A DNA stretch of 64,000 nucleotides from positions 186,001 through 250,000 of the forward strand of contig SPDT01000004.1 in the NCBI GenBank assembly GCA_008477525.1, in the 5' to 3' direction. The translations under genes and the position numbers were made by a program. Positions 24,215 through 33,770 of the stretch are shown here, in pieces. The notes beneath the pieces were generated by a model that did not search any database, was not told the origin of the DNA, and was given only the letters and a program-made list of their open reading frames with translations. This stretch comes from Hypomyces perniciosus. Its lineage: Eukaryota; Ascomycota; Sordariomycetes; Hypocreales; Hypocreaceae. Positions within the stretch are counted from its first letter, which is position 1. Each line of letters begins with the position of its first letter.

Positions 24215-25473
24215 ATGCTTTTTCTAATGAAGGCGTTCGCCTTTCTTGGGGTAGTATCATCGGCTACTGCAGCATACAATATCCAGAACTGCAACCCAAC
24301 TCAGAAACGAAACTTGAGAAATGCCCTCGACGACGCAGCCCTCTTGGCGAGCAGGGCAGCCAGCACTCTCCAACAAGCCATCACCGATCCTGCTGGAAAT
24401 CCCTCCCCCAGTCAAGCTTATTTTAGATGCATTTCTGACACATAATGCCAATGGTGCCGCCTATCAGTCGGTTTTGGGTACGTATCAGCGAACAATCCAC
24501 CGCTCTTTTTTCCTTCTCCCTGCGCAGCTACTAATAATTCGATTGACAGCTGCTTACAATTCTATTGCAAACCATTTGCAAAACAAGGATATTCAATACT
24601 CTTGTATAGACCTGAATATTCAGATCCCTCATCTGCAAGGATTTTATCATCCTCTTGATCTACAAAGAATTGGCGGCCAAGTCAACCCCTCTCATCATCC
24701 AGAATGCGCCTGGTATTTCTACAACAATCATTTTGTCTCGTCTGTCACTCAGACCAACCAAAATGCCCAGGCTGTCACGTTGACATTTGCACCCAGAATG
24801 AGTAACAACTATCAAGCGCAAATCAGGTGCACCGGATCCGATCATATTTGGTCTGATATAACGCTAGTACGATCGCTTCAGGGTGGCAACCCAATCACGC
24901 TGGCACAGTGGCCTAGTTTTCTGCGAAGACAGAGCTGGCGCGATCTAGTTGGATTTGAAGATGAAGATGGAGCTAATGCCCGATCATTCCAACGTAACGA
25001 TGTCCTGTCAGAAACCATGTTGCATGAACTCATGCATTCAATCGCCATCCCGAATCCGACAAGTATGGCTTGTCCTTCCTTTTTTTTATCACCAAACTAA
25101 CATGATCCAGATCAACACAGCGAAGGCGGCTTGTCAGGAGGGCCCGCTAATTCATTGACTGATGTCCTTGACGCGGCAGCCGAAGGTCAAGTCGGAGTTC
25201 TTCCTCTTTTTAGAAATCCAGGAACTCTATCTTGGCTATGCGTTTGTAAGTATCGTCCCTAAATACGTGAAGACACCCTAGTCTAACGATAGAACAGCTC
25301 TCGCAATGCCGTGGTATAAACTCTTTGATGAGCAGACAGAAAGTTGGGATGGTGTTGTACGCTACAACCTGTACGGTAACAACCAAGTATGGCTTCCCAA
25401 TTGGGTAACACATGGTGCTCAACCTACGGAAGAAGTATTCAACCGAGCATTAGAGCAAGGTCCTTACTTCTGA
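24215..25473 (+). pseudogene. Secreted HExxH metalloprotease-like gene with 1-nt frameshift
   Basis: Exons 24215-24477, 24550-25062, 25111-25245 and 25298-25473, with GT-AG introns of 72, 48 and 52 nt. The N-terminus (MLFLMKAFAFLGVVSSATA) is a likely signal peptide. The zincin motif HELMH (about 25024-25038) is clear, followed by NSLTDVLDAA, where an Asp third zinc ligand of the M35/aspzincin type could lie; that subfamily is tentative. One extra base within TTTTA at 24421-24425 shifts the frame after …PSPSQAYF, and the open frame then ends within ten codons, while the other frame continues from DAFLTHNANG to the end. All downstream splice phases agree. As written, the product would be a short secreted peptide; a sequencing error cannot be excluded. 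Confidence 0.75.
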
Positions 25474-26427
25474 TACTGAATACTGTAGCGTTACAGAATA
25501 TATCAGGAGGATATTCGGGGCTAGTAGTTATTTCGTACCTGTTCTCTGCTTTGACTTTCAGTATCTCAACGAGAACAAGGACTGAATATTAGCAATACAA
25601 CCCTTCATTGATACACGGATAAATAAATTGTCTTCAAAATGCCCACTGATATTCACAACTTGTCATAGAAGATGGTGTGTCTAATACATAGGTACATGTA
25701 AATCCAGTCATTAACCCGGCACCATCCAATTAAGATACTCAGTTCAAGGCAGCTTACTATTGTTCGTGTATGCCTGTCATGTTGGCAGTTTTGCAACTGC
25801 TATTCTAGAAAGAAAGCTTGATACAGTGTCCATATTGTGGATGCGTTTTGGAATATGGTGTTTCATATAACGGGCGCCGCTTATCTGACAAATGATACAT
25901 AGAGGCTGCCGTGTAGGTCTCAGTGGAGACTGTAGAGTAGCCTTGAATACAACGTGGTAGAACAGTAATCCCCGCGGGTTTAGTCAAGTTTCATCCTATA
26001 GGGCTAGGTTACTCGCTATTGGTTATAATCCCACCAAGAATGCTGGAAGGAGAGTGTACTCGTACTCGTATAGGCAAACTGACCCCCTAACAGGGATCTG
26101 ACCCCCTACTAGGTACTAAGCTAACATGACCTGGTTAGGCCAGGTATTAAAGTAAGTAGACTAGATACTTATATATTATACGAGTAAGCGCTAATATATA
26201 TAAACAAGCACTATTTACTCCGTACTAATATATATATCGCGTAAGCGGTATATAAGGTAATATTAGTGCTTATAGCGTTTCCTTTCTTTTTCCTATAACT
26301 ATATATATATATATATATATATAGAAAATAATAATAATAGTAATATACTATTAATATCTTGTAGTAATAGTATTTGTTATGGCATTAACCGTGACGCGAT
26401 ATTGATGGCCTGTTATATAAGGTCTAG
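25474..26427. other. Intergenic region with AT microsatellite and possible LTR trace
   Basis: No gene seen. An (AT)n run lies at about 26300-26322. The stretch 26100-26290 (CTAATATATATA, ATCGCGTAAGCGGTATAT) faintly resembles the central part of the Copia LTRs found further right and may be an old LTR fragment; this is weak. Confidence 0.4.
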
Positions 26428-26814
26428 TGTGACGATCCGGGTTGATTCTCAAGGGATAAACCGAGGCTCGTGGGTTTATGTTGACAGAGAGGTCAGGGAT
26501 GAATACTGAGCAGTGTAACGTAGTCACGATTCTGTAGAACAGGCGGTTCTGGTGAATGCAATTTGTTAACGACTGTCTAAGTAACTATACTAAACGAGTG
26601 ACAAGCCAGTCGTATATATACAAAGGAAATCCATGTGTGATCACTGATGTCCCAGTGAGCGTTGCTGCGATCACTGCGATAGTGCGGTGATCGAGTAAGT
26701 GATCACACGTCTTGGTGTAGTGAGCGCGGTGATCACTCCCTGATGATTGGTCGGTGTAACCGATATTCTCCCGTGCCCCCGTGACCTGGTCTTCGACATG
26801 GTCGGGTCGTGACA
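26428..26814 (-). mobile_element. Solo gypsy LTR, well preserved, minus sense
   Basis: 387 bp from TGTGACGATCC to GGTCGTGACA, with TG…CA termini. It matches the copies at 14409, 14792, 27306, 38425 and 52646 and is one of the two least RIP-altered, so useful as a family reference. No internal region is attached. I could not find a clean 5-bp target duplication. Confidence 0.85.
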
Positions 26815-27305
26815 ATAAGGACCAAATACTATAACAAAGTACTTATTTACTATGAACTTTTTTTACTTTATATATCTATACTATAACATTAACCAGATTC
26901 CCTTATATATACTGGTTACTTTGTTGTTGTTATTATTAACGTCCTATTAGTGCTAAATATACAGGCCTATATAGGCACCTGGACTATTTATCGCATTTAT
27001 GGATATAATATTAGGTCACCTCCACGTAGTCCTGTCAGTTCAAGACCAGCCTAACTGGCCAGCAAGCTGCCAGAGAATAGCCGGAGGCGTTAACCTTATA
27101 GCCGTTTACTATATTTCGCCGGATAAAGGAAAAGATTTAAGGCCTAGGGCCTCAGGATTCAGGCACCAGGATGAAAAACCCTCCTTACAGAGGGGAAATA
27201 ATCTGAGTGTTGGCTGCTAAGCCCTCTATAAGGTTCTAGCAAATGGTTTAAGGCAGGTCGAGGCTTGCGAGACGATATGTTGGCTGTACCTCCTACAAGG
27301 CGATA
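26815..27305. other. Spacer between two inverted LTRs, no gene seen
   Basis: About 490 bp without a recognisable coding or RNA feature, flanked by two gypsy LTRs in opposite orientation. Confidence 0.5.
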
Positions 27306-27692
27306 TGTCACGATCCGACCAGTATAAGAACGTGACGTGGTACGTACCCGGGGGAACCTCGGGCAGACGGACCAATCAGCATTGGATCACTTGGATCGCC
27401 GCAAACTATCAAGTGATCCCAGTGAGCCGGCAACAGGACTCACTATGGATCACCAGGAAGATGAGCGTGATCCAAGGTGATCCACGATTATTCCCTTTGT
27501 ATATATACGACTGGCTTGTCACTCATTTAGTATAGTTACTTAGACAGTCGTTAATAAACTGCATTCACCAGAACCGCCTGTTCTACAGAATCGTGACTAC
27601 GTTACCCTGCTCAGTATTTATCCCTGACCTCTCTGTCAACATAAACCCACGAACCTCGGTTTATCCCTTGAGAATCAACCCGGATCATCACA
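27306..27692 (+). mobile_element. Solo gypsy LTR, plus sense
   Basis: 387 bp from TGTCACGATCCGACC to GGATCATCACA; inverted relative to the LTR at 26428. The middle ~120 bp (GATCA-rich short repeats) differs between the two, while the ends align well. No coding region is attached and no clear target duplication was found. Confidence 0.85.
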
Positions 27693-28597
27693 AGTGTAAA
27701 GAGGACAGCGATTTCGCTATGTACTAACTGTATATAAGAGCCGATAAAGTGGAATGCCTAGGCCAAAGTGAGGATAATGGTATTAATGTGGGGAAGTTGG
27801 AGCTATACTTATCCAAGCCGAGTGAATGACCTTACTATGTAAACAAGCATCCTTGGCACCTTAGTTGTTAGACGTCGACTTGCCATAAACCAATGATATA
27901 ACATCCAACGAATTGTAGAATAGTAGACAAATCATATTTACATTATCTTGGATTATTTATAAATTGCTTTAGGTTGCGCTAAGGCAGAAAGTAAGAAAAC
28001 AATTGACATATAAATGCGCATATAATTCACAGCCCACTTGACATATAGTTAAATTTAAGGGTATGTACGAAGTATGTACCAAGGGACGAGTATTTCGTAT
28101 TTTGTATTAGCCTTTGCACTGTCTACAATCCACGTGCTATGTATGCCGATGGCTCTATATACTTCTTAGGACTTTAAAGGTACTTCCTCCCCGCGGCCTA
28201 GTTTCGTAAGTCCATAATAGGCCAGATTTATAAGGCAATTTTGAAGCCAGTTTCGACGGTCCAGTAATGGCCACGTATATAAATGTATACCGCAGGTACT
28301 AGTGGTGCGTGCTTAGAAATCTGGAAAGTGTATTGACAGGACGCCCATTTCGCTCTTAACTGTAAAAAGTAAAGATCCCGACTATCCCGACTAGAACTGT
28401 ATCCCGACTAGAGCTGTACGGAGTTCCGATTTTCGCTCCCAACGTATCAGAAGTCGATCGGACGATTCAGCTTGAGCGGAGGAACGCGATTCCGAGATTG
28501 CGAACGATTGAGAGACTCCGGGCCGATTGGGAAAGAAATTTGTCGATTGTTGTCGCTTTGTTTTAGAAAGGTTGGTGTGGCGACTTGGTCACCCATC
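27693..28597. other. Non-coding stretch, probably including the LINE 5' UTR
   Basis: No gene seen. Just before the LINE, a CCCGACTA element occurs three times (about 28378-28412); this may belong to the 5' UTR of the element. An open frame extends to 28472 but lacks an ATG before 28598. Confidence 0.4.
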
Positions 28598-29914
28598 ATG
28601 GAAGAACCAGGAGGAGACGAGATCGTGGTGGGGGATGACACCCCTTTTACCACGTTGCGAGGGCGCGTGGTGAAGCCGACCAATAAGGCTCAAGACGGTC
28701 TCGTTCAGCCAACGGAAACGAAGAAACCCGTCCGGCCAACGACTCAGGAGAAGCTGAATGGAGGACAAAAGAGCCAAGCAACTAAAGCCAAAAAAGGAGG
28801 CGACGTCATTAACGACAGCGACGCGCTGGCGATGCTCCGAAAGGCCCTGGAGCTGCTGGAAGATTCCCGTGCGGAAACCCAATGGTTGAAGGCAGTGTTG
28901 AAGGTGCAGGTCGAGAGGGCCCGCACGCAGCAAGATATGATAAGCGAATTGAGCCAAAAGATGGAAGAAGACAGGAAACAGGTCCGCGAACAGCTTGAAG
29001 CTATCACGACAAACGCGACCACGGCGGCGAAGGCTCCACTTTTCACCTACGCAGACGTGGCGCGAGCGGCGTCACTGCCACCACAACTGACCAAGAACAA
29101 CATGACCGTACCGAGCAATCACAGACAATCTAATAGGCCTCAGGCGCTATACTGCACAATTGACATCTCGAGAGCGCAAGATGAGGCAAGTGACCGTTTG
29201 ACAGCAGGTGCGATCCGCTCCACGGTTGAAGATGGAGTTCGCTCAGAACGGAATGACCCCTCGTGGCGATGCTTGGGGGTAACTCAGAATGCAAAAAACC
29301 CACACCGCGTCAGGATTGCCTGCAGAGGTGAGAAGGAACATGAAGAAGTCAAAAGGGTGCTAGGAGAAAAGGTAACTCGAGGAGCCAGGGTGCTACGAGA
29401 AAAGGTAACTCGAGGAGCCAGGGTGCTACGAGATGACCTCTACCACATTAAAGTGGATGGTGTCCTCCGAGCAGCAGTCCTGGACGATAAGGGTGGAGAG
29501 CTACCCGGTACGGCAGAAGCCTTTGGGAAGGAAAATGATACCCAAGTTGCGAAGGTGGCATGGCTCAGCGACAGGACCGGCCCGAAAACCTACGGGTCTA
29601 TGGTAATATATCTTACCAAGCAGTCGGAAGCAGAAAGCTTCCTTCAGGAAGAGCATTTCTATGCCGGAGGACTTTCAGGGTTCACCTCCGTATTCGAACC
29701 ACGAGAGCGCCCAAAGCAGTGCTACAACTGCCAGGAAATCACTAACCATAAAGCCTATCAATGTCGTAATCCCCAGGCGTGTGCCAGATGCGCCAAGGTA
29801 GGACATCACCACAGCGCATGCACAGAAACGATCCCCAAATGCATTCCATGCGGAGGGCCACACGAATCGTTTAGCAAAAACTGCCGGAAGCTCTTCCCAT
29901 CTCAGCATGAGTAG
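28598..29914 (+). CDS. LINE (Tad1-like) ORF1, gag-like nucleic-acid-binding protein
   Basis: Encodes 438 residues. The N-terminal half is charged; a likely coiled-coil segment (…ALELLEDSRAETQWLKAVL…) runs roughly at residues 80-150. The C-terminus has consecutive zinc knuckles: CYNCQEITNHKAYQC, CARCAKVGHHHSAC and CIPCGGPHESFSKNC. This is the ORF1 layout of Tad1/I-like elements, where the protein binds the element RNA. ATG 28598 is the first ATG in the frame. ORF2 overlaps its end (ATGAGTAG). The frame is open and not RIP-damaged, unlike the LTR elements. It carries an in-frame 33-bp tandem duplication (29364-29429). Confidence 0.85.
   Translation: MEEPGGDEIVVGDDTPFTTLRGRVVKPTNKAQDGLVQPTETKKPVRPTTQEKLNGGQKSQATKAKKGGDVINDSDALAMLRKALELLEDSRAETQWLKAVLKVQVERARTQQDMISELSQKMEEDRKQVREQLEAITTNATTAAKAPLFTYADVARAASLPPQLTKNNMTVPSNHRQSNRPQALYCTIDISRAQDEASDRLTAGAIRSTVEDGVRSERNDPSWRCLGVTQNAKNPHRVRIACRGEKEHEEVKRVLGEKVTRGARVLREKVTRGARVLRDDLYHIKVDGVLRAAVLDDKGGELPGTAEAFGKENDTQVAKVAWLSDRTGPKTYGSMVIYLTKQSEAESFLQEEHFYAGGLSGFTSVFEPRERPKQCYNCQEITNHKAYQCRNPQACARCAKVGHHHSACTETIPKCIPCGGPHESFSKNCRKLFPSQHE
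29364..29429 (+). repeat. Two tandem copies of a 33-bp unit inside ORF1
   Basis: The unit beginning GAGAAAAGGTAACTCGAGG occurs twice without a gap (29364-29396 and 29397-29429), adding 11 residues in frame. The copies look identical, so the duplication is probably recent. Confidence 0.9.
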
Positions 29915-30734
29915 AACGTTCCGCATGATACAACTTAATGTGAGAAAACAAGGAGCGGTGCACGATAGCTTGATAAACGATACAGAAACTGAAGATGCAA
30001 CGGTATTGGCTATTCAGGAGCCCCAAGCGCGGCGGATACAAGGGCGGCTCTTAACGACGCCCATGGTTCACCACGGATGGGTGAAAATAGTTCCATCGAT
30101 ATGGAGAGAAGGCAGGTGGGCGATTCGAAGCATGCTTTGGGTGAATAAAGATGTGGAGGCGGAGCAGGTGGCGATAGAGTCGCCAGACATGATGGCTGCT
30201 ATCGTACTGCTTTCAGACCGACTGGTCGTGGTAGTATCGGTATACGTGCCAGAAGGAGATGCTCAGGCTCTCCGAGACACCTGCGATAGACTACACGAAG
30301 TTATTATGGAAGCAAGATCAAACGCAGGTAAAGTGGTGGATGTGGTGATTGCTGGAGACTTGAATCGACATGACCAGCTATGGGGAGGAGATGACGTATC
30401 ATTCGAGAGACAGGGAGAAGCGGATCAGGTAATCGACCTGATGAATGATTTCGGTCTGAACAGCTTGCTCGGCAGGTGCAGAAAGACATGGTGCGGAGGA
30501 GACTACGAGTCAATGAGTGCCCCGGTTCCTTGGGGGAATCGCATCTGCAGTAGGATTGTGTGTCGTGGCCAAACCGGTCATAGTAGCTTTGGAAGTCCCC
30601 ATGACCAGACCTCTCTGCCAGCAGCCTGTATAGGATGGGTCGGGGGAGTTTTAGTTCCGGGGGATTCGTCGGTGCTCCTAGGTCCCACGGTTGGTGGCTT
30701 TCCGGGGCAGGGAACTCGGTTTGCGAACCCTTGA
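29907..30734 (+). pseudogene. LINE ORF2, endonuclease domain only, fused to inverted sequence
   Basis: Starts at ATG 29907 overlapping the end of ORF1. The first ~200 residues are an endonuclease/exonuclease/phosphatase-type domain (IQLNVRKQ; AIQEPQA; the catalytic-type motif AGDLNRHDQLWGG). At about 30516 the element breaks and the frame continues by chance through antisense LINE sequence to a stop at 30732-30734. Reverse transcriptase is missing, so this copy is dead. Confidence 0.8.
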
Positions 30735-30735
30735 A
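30516..30735 (-). mobile_element. Inverted internal fragment of LINE ORF2 C-terminus
   Basis: On the minus strand this reads GAPTNPPELKLPRPIL then LLAERSGHGDFQSYYDRFGH, nearly identical to the C-terminal region of the LINE copy at 19.2-19.4 kb. It stops short of that copy's C-terminus and tail, and abuts the forward endonuclease segment. Confidence 0.85.
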
Positions 30736-32269
30736 CTCGAGAATTTGACTGTTATGCGCGCGTGATTGGCCCAATCTTGAGTTGTATAAGCTAAAAATCC
30801 AACATGCGACTGTTTCCCATTACGGTACTAAGAAGCAGTATTTGGAGCACCAAGTTAGCTGTCACAGAGATACTACTGTTTCGCAAGAGATTGAGGATCC
30901 AGCATGAGTGCATTTCAGCTATCATGTACCAGCTAGGATGCTGCCAAGTCGCGTGTAAGACTTAGAAAAAAAGAGTGAACAACCACAAGCCTACAACTTC
31001 CCATAGAGCGGCTCGGCTAGATAAGGGAGACTTCCGCGCCCCCGAAACGAAATTCCTTCACCGGCAACGCTGTTTTCCACTATATTTGGCTGCCATGCTT
31101 ATCGATGAGTGAGAGTGGGTTACTCAAATGCAGCGGGGGGTAAGGACGAGAAAGCAGGAACACTGTGTGATATGCTTATGGCAGGCGGTGAATTAGAGTG
31201 GGTTGCTCAAATGCAGTAGGCGGTAAGAGCCAGGAAGCAGCGGAGTACGAAGTATACTGTGCAGGTACGCTTATGGCAGGCGGTCACCGTACGAAATTTC
31301 CATACGTTGTCACAGCAACAGTTCCTATCAGGTGGCTCTTTGTCCATGCTGCGAACTGAGTGCTAACTAATATTCCCTTGGTCTAAGCCGCCTCGGACGC
31401 AAGGTCCCGTCATCTTTGGGTACTCTAATATCGCGACGAAGAAAACGAAACAAGCAAGCAAAGCATCACGGACAGTCACCAAGAGTTTTTGACGATAATT
31501 GTTTCAGGATGAGCCAGAAAGTGGTATGCTGCCGTGCTCGTTGATAAGTGCAGTTTCATCGCCTAATAGACTGTCCAAGCATCTGCTCATCCATCATATT
31601 CATTAGCTAGTAGTGCCATCAATGGACCGCTTCGAGAGAAACAGGCCCATTCCCCAACTTGCAAGCAAGCATTCCACCTCGTAGATATCACCCTCATCGC
31701 CCGTGTCATCTGGCTATCATCATTGTTCCGCATAGTATCCTTCAGCGTCCCAAATCCCCTGTATAAACTGTAAACGCCGCCATACTGCCCTCTTGGACAC
31801 ACTTGAGCGCTGCATTAGGAAATGGCCATTCGTCATGGCTGGCACTGACGGCATGCCTGTATATCCGAAGGAGAGAGTTGAACTCTCCTGCCCTTCTCTT
31901 GTTACCTAGCAGCGCCGGCTTGAGGTCTTAAATGTTATGCGGGGTGGCGAGGTGGCACTATGTGTTACGCTTCTCGCACATGGTGGCCCTGACCTTGCGG
32001 CGCTTGCATTCCGGAATACCTTCATCACCATTATCATCCACCTCCCCCCACCCCTTTCCCTTTTTCACAATGATCACCCTGAATGGAAGCTGATGAATGT
32101 GCTTTACGCTGCCCTCAGCAGCATCACTAGGCTTGACGGCCAAAGGTCGTTAATACATCTAAAAGGCACCTTTACGAGTATCTGAGCAGTTTGAGACGGG
32201 TCATATTATCGTTCATACGGTCGTTTTTTACTAGTTGTGCAATTCATCGCCTTACTCGAACCACTACTT
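30736..32269. other. Intergenic region with an 80-90-bp tandem duplication
   Basis: No gene recognised; short open frames only. It contains the direct repeats at 31112-31284 and should include the 3' UTR of the Myb-like gene at its right end. Confidence 0.5.
31112..31284. repeat. Imperfect tandem repeat, two copies
   Basis: Copy 1 (31112-31189) and copy 2 (31195-31284) both begin AGAGTGGGTT, contain CTCAAATGCAG and end GCTTATGGCAGGCGGT. The second copy has an extra block with CGGAGTACGAAGTATACTG. Function unknown. Confidence 0.75.
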
Positions 32270-33770
32270 CTAGTTCATTTTCCGCCATTGTTGCTGGACT
32301 GCTGACGCTGTCCGATTAAGCTTCGAGGCAATCCATGATTCTGACTTATCCTCCATCTTCCATGCTCTTAACCGGCGTTTTTCTAGTGGGGTCCATGGGC
32401 GTCGCTGGCCTGACATATTCCCCTTTCTGCCGTTGATGCTTAGGGAATCGTCATTTTCATCAATGTTAGAGATCGTATGATCATCAGTCTGACTGAATTG
32501 CTGATCCATACAACTTAGAGAGTCTATGTTTGAACCCTCTTTGCAACTGTCCTGAGAAGTTGTAGGTCGTCTGCGCAGATCATATCGCCGTTTCAAGATG
32601 CTGCTTTCGGGTTGGGTGGGGTGTGTATTGTCCTCGGACGGTGGACTTTGCAACAAGTACAGGGCTTCGAGGAGAGCTGAACGAAAAATTAGGCATGACC
32701 CGCATTGACCGGCTTGGACTGTTGGAGGATTAACGGGACCGCCATTTTGATCCATCGGTGAATGGATATTACGTTTGGGACAGCGGGCATGTGCATCCAC
32801 AGCTAAGCTAAGTTCGCCACAAGTGCCGTTGTTTCTGTTACGGTTGTGGCGGGTTGACGATAGGTGATGACGAGACTCATCGTAAGCTCCATCCACATTG
32901 TCAACTGGTGTTGAGGCAACATTGCTGGCGCCTGGCTGGTGCAGCAAGGCGCCACATCCAGCAGTGGAAGACAATCTTAGTCGTTTCACCTCCGCTTGAT
33001 CATTGGCGTCATTATCATCTTGGCCATCCCCCAGAAGTCGCTTCGTCTGCTTAGAAATAATCACGACATCTTGGCGTTGACAACCCTCATCATCACCAGG
33101 ACGATCCTCTGGAGAGGGACTCCCAAGAATTATGATGGCAGATGCAGATGTGCTTGAAGCTGGCGGGGAGAGCGAGGCATCACGGTGAAATCCACATAAG
33201 TCAACGTCGTGAGTTGGCCGGACTGGCGATTGCATGGCGATGCCAGCTCTAGACTCAATGAATCCTGTTTGCTCCACAACGTCATCGGCAACCTGTTGTC
33301 CTGTGGTAGAACCAAAAGTTGTTGCAGGAGGGGTTGGGTGAACTAGCATTGGGGACATCTTGTCTGCCTTTCTGTCCCACTTTTCTTCATCTATGATCTT
33401 GTCAGTCTCCCCTATCGTACAAGTGTAGTAGGAAATAGCTACCTTGATTCTGGTCACCGTGTAGGATTGGTTCAACGGACAAGACCAATTGGTTGGCAGG
33501 ACTGGATAAATCACCCGCAAGGTCTTGGACTACTTCGCCATCCGTATTGGAACCAGAGCACTGGTCCATGGAGTAAAGGCCGGATAGCATGTCATACGGG
33601 TAATCAAGACTGAGGTCTTCCATATTATGGTGAGAAGGCAGGTTTATACCGCAAGCTTCTAGTGATGCGAAATCCTGTTTATGCGTGTTTGGTACAGGTG
33701 CTGTTTGTTTTGGCTTTGGCGGCTTTTGCGACTTAGGAATATATGCTTTGAATCTGAAGGGGGCAGCCAT
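32270..33770 (-). CDS. Myb/SANT-like DNA-binding domain protein
   Basis: Exons 33770-33443 and 33390-32270, with a 52-nt intron (GTAGCT donor, CTGAC branch, TAG acceptor), give 482 residues in frame. The C-terminus carries a Myb/SANT-like helix-turn-helix: PWTPLEKRRLRAWK … SWIASKLNRTASAVQQQWRK, with the spaced tryptophans of the fold. The rest is low-complexity and acidic/Ser-rich with a Lys/Arg patch (LKRRYDLRRRP). The single C-terminal repeat suggests a nuclear protein that binds DNA or chromatin, possibly a transcription factor; target unknown. It lies alone among transposon debris, with no co-oriented neighbour. The first exon begins MAAPFRFKAYIPKSQKPPKP. No damage is seen. Confidence 0.8.

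Noticed and set aside
27030..27060. GTTCAAGACCAGCC, resembling a SINE B-box region
   Set aside because: Only a short match; no A-box at the right distance, no tail and no second copy in the window.
28472..28597. N-terminal extension of LINE ORF1
   Set aside because: The frame is open but has no ATG before 28598.
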